Below are positions 44,600-56,152 of a stretch of DNA of 64,000 nucleotides, in pieces. A program made the position numbers and the translations under genes. Where the stretch lies: the NCBI GenBank assembly GCA_021397845.1, contig CM038052.1, positions 42,926,949-42,990,948 of the forward strand, in the 5' to 3' direction. Position 1 is the first letter of the stretch; each line of letters begins with the position of its first letter. Under the pieces are notes generated by a model, which was not told the origin of the DNA, ran no database searches, and saw only the letters and a program-made list of their open reading frames with translations. Source of the DNA: Areca catechu. Lineage: Eukaryota; Streptophyta; Magnoliopsida; Arecales; Arecaceae.

Positions 44600-47500
44600 T
44601 AATGGGATCATCATAGACCTAGAATCTATTCTTGATTTCAAGGGTGAGGACAATTGAGAGTAAAGTAAAAGATAAAAATATAGTAGACAAAATAAGAGTT
44701 CATTTTCAGTTGAAATGAACTACTACTTATTTATTATTAGTTATCACTAAGAATTTTTTCCTGTATCATGTTCAGCAAATGAATGAAAAATTACAGCTTA
44801 TAATTAAACTTTACCTTCCCCCTCTTCTAGCCTGTTTGTGATCTTGATGGATCTCATCAAGTATAATTATTTTTTATTCGGCTGTTATTATTGAAACTAT
44901 TTATTATACGTTTCTATGGGGCTGAGTACTGCACAAAACTGTTCAGTCTGGTTTCCGTGAGGAATCATGCAGTGGTAGAGAAGATGATACATGATTTGCT
45001 GCACAAAACTGTTCTCTGCAGTCAGTCCATTACAGCTTGTAGATTATATACAATTCATTACTCAAAGTTCCTTAGTCAAAGATGATATATAATGGCCTGA
45101 GTTCTGATGTTTCTGACAATTTTTTCCGGTTCAGGTTGCTTTGAAAGGGTTGAATGTTTGTGATATGAGAAACACTTTTCTATCTGTAAGCATTCTGTGA
45201 TTCAATGAATGTGTTGCTTGTGATTTCTGGGCCTAGAGTTTATATGAGCATTACACCTTATCATTGCTTTATATATGTTTCTGCCTCATGAGATATTACG
45301 TTGCCATACAATCTATGCCATCTCATTTATGGACCTGTGCCCTGATTTTGTTTGAGCACACATTTTAGCATCTCATGTGTTGAAATTGGTTATCATTTAC
45401 TATGATTTTTTAATTTTTACCAAGTTCATAACTATGCCTGTATCAGATAATTACAGCAGAATATTGTTCTTAAGAAAATGAGTTGCTCTTAAGATAATTA
45501 CAACAGAATATCTTTCAAATCTATAAAGGTGAATAGTCATGTCACCAAGAGCTAGATTTTGGCCTGCTTTTCATGGTTCTTAAGATTTAGCAGCTCATGA
45601 CAGCAATCTTTTTACATACCTAGCTATTCCACTGGGTATCTGGAATCAAAAAATATTTTGCCTGTGATTTTATCTTATCAAATCTGTCACCACCCAAACT
45701 TTATGCTCCTTGTGGTTTAATTATGGACATGTTTGGATTTCTACCAAAAGAAAATGACATATCAGATTGGAGCAAATTACCAATTCATCATGTTCCAGCA
45801 ACCAGTTCTTATCTTATTGTCATCAAGACTATTATTTATTTGGCATCGTAATCCCTGGGTGGTAAACAGAAGCTTCAAATCATTTTGCATCACTTTCTTT
45901 AACCTCTCTTAAGTTGCACCATGATTGTCAGGTGTTGTTTGGTCATGGCCTCATAAGACCAATAAATCCATTGACCCCACTGTTTCATCCTAAACACCGC
46001 TCATCTTATTCTTCTTACTCTTGTTAGTATTATGGATGCTCACAGCTCTGTTGGAGCTTGTCAGATTGATCCATCTGTCTATCCAGACGAACAATATTCT
46101 GCTATGAATGTAGAACTGATGCTAGCTACTTGTCATCAACCAACAATTCAAAAAACCAAAGACATGATCTCTTGGAATATCTAATGCGGGCATAGATAAT
46201 TACAACTCATGTGTGCTTCAGCATAGTCGGCAATACAATAGCAATCAACCAGACCACCAGAAGGAACTCAACAATCTAATACGAAAACAGTAACAACATG
46301 CAACAGTAGTAAACAAGCTAAGAACAAGAATCATACTGCAGCATATTTTTCCGTAAGCAAGCGGAAATCTGGATCAGTTCGAAGGGCCTTCCATGATAGA
46401 AGCTGGATAAGGCCTTCCTTCTCCCTACTCAGGAGCTCCCATTTGGCCCATATTCATGGAAAGAGTAAGGCACCCATTTAGCCTAGGCCATTTGACAAAA
46501 GCCTATTTAGCCCAGCCCTATCCAACCTGATAAATTGAACCAAGCTGAAATGTTGGTTTGAACCGAATTTCTCACACAGTCAGTTCGGTTTTGGTTTCGG
46601 TTTCAAGAAACAGATTTAAACTGGTTCATTTTCAAAAATAACCCTAAACTGACTAGTCCTGAACAGTGCACACCCCTACAATGGACCACATCTTTAGGAT
46701 GGCCAAAGCAACATATGTTGTTCTTCCCAAAAGAATTATGTATCTAGAATAATTAACATAGCGAACCTTTCCAAGATATCAAAGTAGGACCAAAAGGTCA
46801 TGCAGATTGCACCTAATGAATTTCAAAATCACTAAGATCAAAGAGAGTCAGGTTAAGACCTCATAGAGTAGCTTGCAGCAAGGTTTAATCTTTATAGTGA
46901 GTATAATATTTTTTTTATATCTTGGCAAGTTAAGTGTTAACCGTATATTGTCCCATTGATTCTAAGGGATTTGGTCTGTCCGACATTGCTCAGCAAAATA
47001 AAAGGATTAAAAGCAATTTGAAGTTTGGATTTGAAAATTACTTTTTGCCAGGTTCATTAGTGAGGTATGTGGAGGAGAATCTTGCATTAACCATCACTGT
47101 AGAGTCTTCAGAGTTTTGTCAATGAGGTCAGGTTCTTCTAGAGTCATGCTGCTAAAGGCAAGTAAGGATATGAGACATAAATCAAAATTATGATTAGGAG
47201 CTAAAAGCTTATGCGAGCTGTTTCATGAAGCTATTTAAATGGCCAGTAATTTGGCACCATATTCATTCATGATTCTGAAATTTGCTCAAACTTTATTTCA
47301 TGAATTTAATAGTCGAATCCTCATAATTAGAAGCTGGTGGTCTTCATTGTTTTCTGCATTTCCTCTATAACATGGCTGAAAACACTTGGACATGAGACCT
47401 TACAATCATAAATCTCTTTCCTGGAAATCTAAGCAACAGTATCGTGCATTATATTGCATTTAATTCATAGACCAGATAAAGATTTTCCATTTACTAAAAA

Positions 47501-48000
47501 GGACTCAAAGATTATGCATTTACATTAAGTTTGACTTGATTTTGGCTGCGCAGAGTAATTTTAGAGGATGGACACATCTTTTATTCTAAAAATGATGGAT
47601 GTGGAAAAAAAAAACTAATAAAAGCAAAACTATAAAGCACAGACCAAGAACCAAGCTGGTACTTCATAAAACTACCATTGAACAAGGACACTAGCTTTTA
47701 TGGAGAAAAGAAAGAGGAAAACTTATACTGGTATTGCCTTATTACTTGCTCATCATGAGGATATCACTTCTGTACATGGTTAAACTTACTGTACATATGA
47801 TAAAGGCGAAATCAGACTACAGATTGGCAATGCAACCATCTACAACATCTTGCCATTTCATAATACCTATGACAAAATATGAATATGAAACAAATAAACA
47901 ATTACTTACAAATTGTAAGAAAGTCATTTATTTGAACATAATAAAACTTACATTGCCAAGTCATAGAGTTACAACTTCCTAGATAAACAGTATTGTACAT
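44600..48000. other. AT-rich intergenic DNA, mostly without signal
   Basis: No repeat landmark or long frame. Two weak spots: a 51-bp plus-strand segment at 45135-45185 bounded by GGTTCAG and GTAAGC (17 codons, open), and an open plus-strand stretch of 63 codons at 46934-47122 with varied residues (FGLSDIAQQNKR, FGFENYFLPG). Either could be an exon or decayed gene; neither matches a known family. Confidence 0.3.
47927..47932 (-). terminator. Polyadenylation signal candidate of the F-box gene
   Basis: AATAAA on the minus strand about 90 bases after the TAA stop of the F-box gene, a normal spacing for a plant 3' end. Confidence 0.45.
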
Positions 48001-48020
48001 ATATATTTATCTAGCAAGCA

Positions 48021-49458
48021 TTATAAACTAGAATGACTGCAGCAATACTCTATGGTATCAAGAAGATACCCATTTAAAGTTATATGCTTCAGGTCAATGA
48101 TAAAATTGTTCCGAAGAAACCCAAACCCAAAGGTCCCATCTTCATACTCCCATATCCTTCCCTCCACATTTCTTGGATCACCAGAAGAACCAGATAGATC
48201 TGGAATCACCAGGTCATAACTGGAGTTGATACAGAGAATGCGTGAGACTACTTCCCTGTCCATGTTGCTCCAATTCGAAGCCACTGGACGAATGTGCTCA
48301 CGGCCACCATACAGATCCTGTTCCTCTTTAGAAAATGGGGATTCAAGAAATGTGGTGTTTGAAGTCCAGAAAACAGGGGAATAACCAGAGAATAGCTCCC
48401 CCGCATCGCCAACACGTCTACAAGTTATTCCACCGACATCATCATATGAAACAAGGTAAAAATCGAGGACATTGTCCTCACAAATCCCCTACAAGAGGAA
48501 ATGTTGTTTAAGAAAACTGTTAAAGAACTAAAGAACAGATTTTTCCAACATAAAATAATAGGCAGACAGAAACAAGCACCTTCCATAAGCCTTGCAAAGG
48601 CCGTGAAGGGGTGGGCTGATAGTTGACAATCTTCACGAAATGCTCAGCGTCCCAAAGTCTCCTCTTCCCCAGCTTCACCCTTTCCTTCTTCCTCTGCCTT
48701 CTGGTAGCCTTGTCACCTCCCGGGCTCGTCCGGTTGGCAAAGTACTGATAGATCTCCGACATCAATCGGTCCGGTGGTGAAGTACTCTCGATCTCTGCCA
48801 CCTCATCCAAAACCCCTCCTGCATCGCCACCCCGAGCCTCAGCATCGAAGCTCTGGTTTTCCTCCACCACAAAATGGTTGCAGCCCATAAAACTAACGGT
48901 CACCGGCACCAAATCAGAATCCAACGACGGCCCCAAAGCCGAACTAAAGAATTCTCCCGGTGACTCGAATCGGGATCCCGGATGGAGAAAGCTCACAGGA
49001 TCGCCATGGGCAGAAAGTCCCAGCCAGAGGAAGGGAACCTTGAGGACGCCGTAGGTACCGGCCTCGGCGGAGGGGGAGACCCGGGATCCTGTGATGTAGG
49101 AGGGGCCCCACTCGAAGAAGACGAGGGGCGGGGTGCCGGGAGTGCCCTGGCCGATGCGGCGCCAGAAGCCGATGAAGTTCTCCCAGCGGTCGAGAGTGCG
49201 GTAAAGGAGGGCGTAGGGGACGCGGCCCGTAGCGGCAGCGCCAGATGCCCAGGAGCGAATCAGGGTCTTGGAGCCCCAGCGGCGGTCGCACATGGCGAGC
49301 CAGACGGGGCTGTCGGATGCGGAGGCGCTGCATAGGGTGGCGAAGCGGTGGGACGTGCAAGCGAAGGCGGAGACCTCGGCAGGGGAGAGGAAGGAGAACA
49401 CGTTAAGCTGCACGTCCTCCGGGAAGTCGGAGAACGAGATCGGCCGCGGCGATGCCAT
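48021..49458 (-). CDS. F-box protein, two exons
   Basis: Exon 1 is 48580-49458 and exon 2 is 48021-48488, giving 448 codons plus the TAA at 48021-48023. The 91-bp intron starts GTGCTT and ends TTGTAG, phase 0. Residues about 8-50 form an F-box (FSDFPEDVQLNVFSFLSP, then VSAFACTSHRFATLC and SPVWLAMCDRRWG), which binds SKP1 so that an SCF ubiquitin ligase can take up a substrate. A basic cluster (RRQRKKERVKLGKRR, about 253-267) could be a nuclear signal. The C-terminal part (LWDAEHFVKIVNY; WEYEDGTFGFGF) looks like the plant family typified, from memory, by Arabidopsis At3g12350. The start at 49458 is chosen because the F-box follows directly; an in-frame ATG at 49536 would add 26 residues. No break is seen. 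Confidence 0.9.
48489..48579 (-). other. Intron of the F-box gene
   Basis: 91 bp, GT...AG, with a T-rich end (CTTGTAG). Splicing removes in-frame stops and joins ...LQGLWK to GICEDNVLDF in frame. Confidence 0.85.
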
Positions 49459-50400
49459 TGCAAGGATTGGGATAAGGGTTTGCTGGCGCTTGGGAAATGG
49501 AGGCGATAGCCAACGCGGATTAAAATCGATTCTCAAGGGATTGTGGAACAGGGAAACTGAGCTGCACGGAATAGAAAAAAATAAAAAATAAATATTACGA
49601 GGGATTTTGGCTTACGAAAAAAAGAGAGAGACGGGCACGTATCAAAAAATAAAAAAAACCTTTGATGGAATATTCGGAACGGTTCACCAACTCCTCATGC
49701 ATTGGCTTGAACCAAGAATTTCTCAACTGGTATTTAGATTCATACCAGTCACCATTCAATACCATACTGCTATTCGATAGGTAAATATATCGATCAAATC
49801 AACGAACCAAAAAAATTATTTTTTTAATTTTTTTAAAATTTTTATTAAATTTTAAAATTTATTAGATATTTTTATATTTAAATAAATATTTCTTGATATC
49901 TGCGCGCTCCATTACATTCTTAATTATATTTAACTTGAATTTAAATTTTTATATTTTAAATTTTTAAATAATTAATATATAGATTAAATATTATTGAATC
50001 TTAAAAAGTTGTCCAATCTCAATACCCGAATTAATAATCCTCCTTGAGGATGACTCATGATCTACGACGGTCCTTAGATTTTTTATTTTTCTTTTTATTT
50101 TTGGATTTCTCAAATTTTATGAAATTTTCTTATGCACCTTGATTCCCCATTCTATTAGACTCATCGTAGGATTTTTAGTTGTTTGTTTATGGGCTGAAAT
50201 TCAACCTTCTTTTTCTCTATTTTAAACTTTTTATATCACCGAGAGGCATCTATACGTTGAGAATTGATGGTACCTCACCATCCAAAAAGATGCAAACCTT
50301 TGATTAAGGATGCTCCTTCCACCATTAAAGGGTGGAAGGAGCGATTTCTTTTCATTTCTTCCTCTTTTATTAGAGATTGGGGTTGCCGATCTAGGGTTAG
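49459..50400. other. F-box gene 5' flank and AT-rich DNA
   Basis: The first 150 bp upstream of the start are probably promoter and 5' leader. The stretch 49800-50030 is extremely AT-rich with no frames. A TACC-rich patch at 49700-49800 resembles 29450-29760. A perfect hairpin lies at 50312-50342. Confidence 0.4.
50312..50342. repeat. Perfect 12-bp hairpin
   Basis: GCTCCTTCCACC at 50312-50323 pairs perfectly with GGTGGAAGGAGC at 50331-50342, leaving a 7-base loop. It lies just upstream of the accessory ORF of element H. Confidence 0.85.
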
Positions 50401-50415
50401 CCGGATGTCTTCATC

Positions 50416-51796
50416 TTGGGTATTCCCAAACTGAGCGCTAAAGAAGAGGGATATTTCAACATCCTTAGGGACTTTAAAGTTTCTTGCTTAAAGCAGCTCT
50501 TATCCGAAGAGGCCCTTTGCAGTGCAGGGCTTAGCCATCCTATCGGGGGTGAGTTTGAAACTTTTTGCCTCATCCTTCACATCACTATCTATCTCCTTCT
50601 GATCTAATCAAATGTGTGATTGCAGATATGACATTCAAAGAGCCGGAGGCATTGAGGAAGACTTTGGTCCAAAAGAAAAGGAAGGCCAAGACCTCTTCCT
50701 CCACCTTTAAGAGAGTGAGGTTTGCTGAACTTGAGGCGAGGGAGGTTCCTTCCGAGCCAGCTCCTACTGCAACCGAGGTCATTTCAGAGACCGCTCCAGT
50801 CTTGCCTCCATCTATGTCGATCCCCCAGCTACCACCTCCTAGTGCTCCAGTCGAGATCGTCTCAGGGGGCACGTCCGATTCTGAGCTCCCTTCGAGAGAA
50901 AACCTAGGGAGCGTGCTCTCTCAAGACTAGCAAATAGCCCTACTCAATTTTGAAAAGAGTCTACTTTCGAGAGAACTAGAGAGGGTCCATAACCTAGGTT
51001 TTGAGAAAGTAGTTCATGATAACTTTGCAATAGGTACTTTTTTATTTTTGATCTCTTCCTGCTTTTCTTTCTTCTTTGTTTGTTGATGCTTGGTTTGGTA
51101 GTTGTCCCATTTTTTCTTTGATCTTCTGAATCATGCCCAGGAGGGGGGAAGGTCATTGAGTTGCAGGGGTAATTCAAGAACATCGCTATCAAGGCTTGTT
51201 GAAGAGCCGAAGTGGCTGAGGCTATGTCTGAGCACTTGAGGAAGGCACTCTTCATTGCAGAACTGACTTGGTTGTGGCAAGGGCTAATTTGGTTGCAAGA
51301 AAGGTTGACCTGGGTGAGGCAAAGGCCGACCTTGCCTCAGAGAAGAGAGAGAGGCAAAGGAAGCAAGTGCTAAGGAAGAGCTGGCCAAGATGAAGATGGA
51401 GGTCGAAGTCGCCATGAAAAAGTACAAGATCTCATTAGACTTTGCGCTCGAGAAGGCTCATGTGGTGGCAATCTTTTGGGCATCAAAAGAGTTTTTCGAC
51501 AATTGTGTCATGCTTAGTCAAGAAGCTTTTGAGAAGGGCCACGAGCTGAGCAAGCTCGAGTGTCGAGCCTAAGTTGTTGATTGCTATCCAAGGCTAAACC
51601 TTGCCTTCTTGCATGAAGGGGGAGAGTCCGAGGGAGAACCCTTTGATCATGATGAGGTTGTACCCTACCTGTCATGGTTGAAGTTTCTTCGGGTGAGCCT
51701 ATTGCAGCACCCGAGCCCGTTCCTGTTGAGGAGGCAGCCGCTCCTTCTGATGTCGTTCCTACTAATGCCGATTCTTTAGAGAAAGTTGGGAATTAA
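50416..51796 (+). pseudogene. Element H accessory ORF (Tat antisense-type), spliced and broken
   Basis: Three exons fit: about 50416-50548 (PKLSAKEEGYFNILRDFKV; LLSEEALCSAGLSHPIG), 50626-51033 (MTFKEPEALRKTLVQKKRKA, then Pro/Glu/Ser-rich) and 51141-51796 (Lys/Glu coiled coil, ISLDFALEKAHVVAIFWASK, FFDNCVMLSQEAFEKG). Introns start GTGAGT and GTACTT and end TTGCAG and GCCCAG. A TAG at 50928 and shifts in exon 3 break it. It corresponds to the part after the Transposase_28 domain in such proteins; that N-terminal domain is missing here. It ends ...LEKVGN-stop. Confidence 0.65.
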
Positions 51797-51959
51797 ACTA
51801 TGTAATTTTGCTTTTTCCTTTCTAATTGTTGTAGTTCCTTCTTCCCTTTTCCATCTATGTAAGATAACTTATGTTTAATGAAATAGAATAATTTTTTTTC
51901 CCATCCATCACACCATTTATTTATTTATCAGTATGGCCATGCTCAAGGTGTCGAGCCTT

Positions 51960-52449
51960 TGTCAAATGACTATATGGTTGTTGGATACCTTTGAGAGGCT
52001 GTAGAGATTAGGACTTACGTCTTGGATCAACAGGCCAAAGCCAAAGTGGCAAGAAAGATGGCCTCCAATCGGAAAAAGAGGTTATTGAAGGCACAAGAGG
52101 CACTCAAGAGGGCGAACGAGAAGATTAAGTATTTCCGATCGAAGATCGTTGCTCATGCATTTGAAAAAACTAGATTTAAGGAGGAATTGGAAAGGTTGTT
52201 GAGGAGGATCCAAAGTGACTTGGGATGCAGCCGTTAGAGTGGCACGTGTGCATGGCCAGCTTCAATCAGCCCAAAGGGAGATCTTAGCCCTAGAATCACT
52301 ACTTGCATCTAGGAAAGCAAGGTGGGAGATCACTGTTTGGTCAACAGAGCTTTAAGATGAGCTGTGCTGAGCTTGAAAATAAATTGCCAATCTAAGTGAT
52401 AGACTAAGGGCAAGGATGTGGTGACCGGCTCAGAGGTCGAGATGATGCT
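51960..52449 (+). pseudogene. Element H second accessory ORF, N-terminal part
   Basis: The frame at 52022-52237 is a Lys/Arg/Glu-rich coiled coil (MASNRKKRLLKAQEALKRA, FEKTRFKEELERLLRRI). It lies in the same relative place as the 37256-38188 ORF of element F. It is cut by the insertion of element B at 52450 and probably resumes at 62700. Confidence 0.45.
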
Positions 52450-52770
52450 TGTTGCCCAGTGATGAAGTAACCCAAGAGGGAGGGTGAATTGGATTTTACA
52501 AAATTATTTGAACTATTTCAATAGATATAAAACAAGTATGTGATAATTACAATTAAGTGCTTGTATTTTGTCCAAGTGTTTGTGTGCTTAATGAAAATAT
52601 ACAACTGAATTAACAAAGTAAATGCTTAAAGAAAACAATCATACAAACACAACAAATTTATAGTGGTTTGGTGCACTCCAAGGCACCTACATCCACTCCC
52701 TAAGTTTTTCTTGGGAAATCACTATAATCACACTTGATTACAGCCGATTAGTTTTCTAGGCTCACTAATC
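52450..52770 (-). repeat. Element B 3' LTR, left piece
   Basis: It aligns with 61340-61658 almost base for base. It ends in TAATC, the duplicated target of element C, and resumes at 56789. Confidence 0.9.
52766..52770. repeat. Target site duplication of element C, left copy (TAATC)
   Basis: TAATC stands directly before TGTCATGG and again at 56789-56793. The intact sister LTR at 61650-61665 reads ...CACTAATCAAACCC, the empty site. Confidence 0.95.
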
Positions 52771-53426
52771 TGTCATGGAATGAGATACCTCACTCAACTC
52801 TACGGAACGCCCGGGATCGACTTGATGCTGCCATGGACATGAAAGGATCCATCATTGGGAAGGATCGAGGCACACCATCTGCTTCCAGCGACGGAGGTGT
52901 GCCCCCAAGGGGCTGCTACAAAGAGAGAACCAGAGAGAGGAGGGCTTTCTTGTTTCTTGGGGAGAAGAGGATTTCTATTCCGGCTCAACTCTTGGACCTC
53001 TCATACCACTCCGGCTACTACAAGATATATATATAGCCCTGAGTCAACATGACTCAGCCCAATAAAACTCTCTGTCCCCCAAGGCCAATACATGAGATCT
53101 AAACCCATCAAAAGAGTCGACTCGAACTGACCTCGAGCCGACTCGACCAGACCACGAGCCAACTCGACCAGACCACGAGTCAACTCAAACAAATCTCGAG
53201 CCGACTCGACCAGAACTCAATCATGCTATTGACCTATAGGAGTCGACTCCTCCACAGCCCAAGCTGACTCTAACCTCAAGATCTCCAAATCTAGATCTCG
53301 AGCTCTCCTGGAACACCTCCAGGAAATGCTTGGCATGCCTCCAAGCGTCCAGGGATCGCCTCCAACATCCCTGCCATGGTTTTTCAAGTCTCTCCAAAGC
53401 TTGGGAGCACCACCCAAATCCCAACA
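52771..53426 (-). repeat. Element C 3' LTR
   Basis: TGTCATGG...CCCAACA on the plus strand. It holds a TATA run at about 53022-53036 (read on the minus strand) and a GAGTCGACTCG-type palindrome cluster at 53113-53280. A purine-rich tract on the minus strand follows from 53427. Confidence 0.92.
53113..53280. promoter_or_regulatory. GTCGAC palindrome cluster, 3' LTR of element C
   Basis: About eight AGTCGACTC or GCCGACTCG motifs separated by AGACCACGAG-like spacers lie within about 250 bp upstream of the TATA run in element sense. The equivalent is at 56495-56640 in the other LTR. Confidence 0.6.
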
Positions 53427-54133
53427 ATCTCCACCTTGGTGCCCCCAAGCTTTGGCAAACCTGGCAATGTCCTCAACGCATACCCTGTTGTAACTGAGTA
53501 TCCTGACAGCACTGTGCAGATATCCATGCCTCTACCAATATCCTCCAGCTACTGATATCACCTAGAAACCTCTAGGATGACCGCCTCCATAGCTGAAGAC
53601 CCTAGCTCGTATCCTAGCACCACAGATTGATGATTTCCTTCTATTTGGCAGCTACATTAGTCTGTTCTTGGACTTCCTCGGAGAGGACCCAGTGAACCTA
53701 AACCGGTACTCGCTATAGCTGGAGCTCTACTTGATACAATCTCTTCAGAGCCACACCAATCTCTGAACACTATACTCCACCTGGCTAAGTGCATCCCTGG
53801 CGCTCGTGCTAGGATATAGTCCTCCATGCACCTCCCGCTCTGAACTCGTGCCAAAGCTCTCTCTCCAGCCGTGAAGACACTTGTTACCCGGTGCTCCATC
53901 TGAGACTGAAGTCCTCCTGATGCTACAGAAAAAAATCCCGAGGCCAGTAACTCAACACTGCCCTGCTGAGCCTGCACCTGAACCTCGTACCAATCGCTGT
54001 CTCCTCGAACCATCCACATACAGCGGACTTCTCTGAGACCGTTTTAGATACTCTGCAACCCTGCATGAACCTTCAAAACCTAGGAGCTCATCCCAACTCC
54101 TCTAACCCAGTGACTGACCCAGCAACCATCACT

Positions 54134-54500
54134 AGTGGCAGCTCCATCACATCCCAGCCTGTCCATAGGCTGCATGATGTCCCTCATATCCCAGCCGGTC
54201 TTTAGGTTGCAAGACATCCCTCGCACTTCTTGAGACCTGTCCCTGGTCTCCCTGAGCTACCAGCCTCCATCAGCTCTAGTGGCTGCACCATCACATCCCA
54301 ACCTGTCCATAGGCTGCATGACCATGTCCCAGCCTGTCTCTAGGCTACATGACATCTCTAGCACTCCCTGAGACTATCTCTTATCTCTCTGAGCTACCCC
54401 TGGTACCACCTCTACTGATATACCCGGGTCTCCTGAGACCTCCCTGGAGCTTCTTGAGCTACCAGCCTCCATCAACCTCTGCTGATGTACCCGGTCTCCC
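54134..54500. repeat. Minisatellite inside element C, period about 144 bp
   Basis: A long unit starting AGTGGC at 54134 recurs at 54278. Inside it CCCAGCCTGTC...AGGCT...CATGA recurs every 36-45 bp and GAGCTACCAGCCTCCATCA recurs at the unit ends. Imperfect copies with indels. Confidence 0.7.
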
Positions 54501-54959
54501 TGAGCTAACCACCTCTCGAGACCCATCTCCAGTCATGTGGGATACCACACCCATATACAGCTCCATCATGATCAAGGTAGCTGGAGACCTACCGATCGCT
54601 CTCCTCCACAGTAACCAAGAGCCTGGTCCACTATCGATGGAGCTACCACTCATGCTTTGAAAGATCTCCGGTATGTATCGCTCTACCTGTGCTAAACCAC
54701 AGACCACCCGACCTGCCATGACTCTATAGCACAGGACCCGCAGCTCTGCACCACCATTGCGAGCACCTGCACCACCATATCCATCATCCTTAGCGTGATC
54801 CACTCCACCAGCAGACTTCCACACTACTCCTAATACCACGAACCTCTGTCCACCAGGGAGAGCCGAAGATGGAACCATCCTACTCGTGCTTCTTGCACAC
54901 ATGGTCGTTGCGCCACAATCTCCACATACCCTATAAACTGACTCCATCACCAGATCCAA
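54459..54959 (-). other. Open frame in element C, 166 codons, no known domain
   Basis: The longest frame inside element C is rich in Gly, Val and Arg. It overlaps the minisatellite at its C-terminal end and has no similarity to gag or pol that I can see. Probably chance in GC-richer DNA, or a decayed leader. Confidence 0.2.
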
Positions 54960-56138
54960 CCTTACGCAACATGAAGAGCTTAAAACATGGAATCAAACAT
55001 CATAGACGGGACTCAAATCGGAGTTCGATTGAGCTCGGAATCGTCGAAAAAAAATGAGTCATCATATATTTCAGAGCAGAGCAATCATAAACCGCCGGTC
55101 CACCATGAACCAATCCACCGATTCACGCACAATTTCTGGGTCTACCACTGCCATTGCTGTCGGTCCACGACAGAAATCATGGACCATAGCCTTTCTTGAC
55201 CACTATCGTCGCCTCCGGCCACCAACCCTTGCCTCTGGCAACTACCCCGCATCTCCGACAACCACCCGCGCGGCCTTGCTGCACCCAATCAGCCCTGATC
55301 ATATCCACCAAGCCTTGATGTGCCCAGCACCATGCCCATGACCAGTAGCTTTGCACTGTGCCATGCCCGTGACCAGCGAGCCTGCTGCGACGCCCCGTGC
55401 CGCCCTGCACCGTGCCCATGCCTAGCGACACCGTCTCCTCGCTGCAACTAATGCCCGCGTCTCCTCGCCCAAGCTGACTTCGTGATGGTCGAGCTGGCTC
55501 TATGATGCCCAAGTAGGCTCTGTGATACCTAAGTCAACTCCATCATCCTACACCGCTCCTGCATTCTCTGCCCAAGCCGGCTTTATGATGCTCGAGCCAA
55601 CTTTGAGACGTCCTGTGACTGGTGTACGCATCCTCTTCCTGGTAGCCACACCACATATCATGCCCTCATGGATGGCCACTCTCTTCGCCACTGTGACCAT
55701 CATGTACCTGCACAAGGGAGGACTGCCGCTCCCTCCGATCCATGCCAACACGATCTAGATTTTCATCCATCACTGCCGAGCCATCCAGATCTGCTGAAAT
55801 CATCTCCATCTCCATCGGAGATCCATAGATCTAGACTCCATGACCCCTTAGGCCGACGATCCTCCATGGCTTTCAGATCCACCAATCTAAACTCCAGCCA
55901 TGCCATCGTGATCTGGATCACATCCGTCACCATGGGGTTATCTGCGAGATCTCCGTCTCTGGGATGATCCAAAATTCTCTCCCAAGGAGGGCAGCAGGCC
56001 CTCACCTCCGATCTCATCCCCCGACGAGATCTCCAGCAGATCCATGCTTCCGATCTGCACACTTTCAGCCTCCTCCAAATCTCATAACCAGATATCTGCT
56101 TCTTCTTCCCTTCTTCCTTCATGCCACCATATCAAGAA

Positions 56139-56150
56139 GCTCTGATACCA
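56139..56150 (-). other. Primer binding site of element C (tRNA-iMet)
   Basis: TGGTATCAGAGC on the minus strand, two bases from the LTR terminus at 56153. Confidence 0.9.
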
Positions 56151-56152
56151 AA

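Noticed and set aside
54349..55512. Several 60-166 codon frames inside element C
   Set aside because: They overlap a minisatellite and C-rich leader on both strands, and no gag or pol motif is visible.
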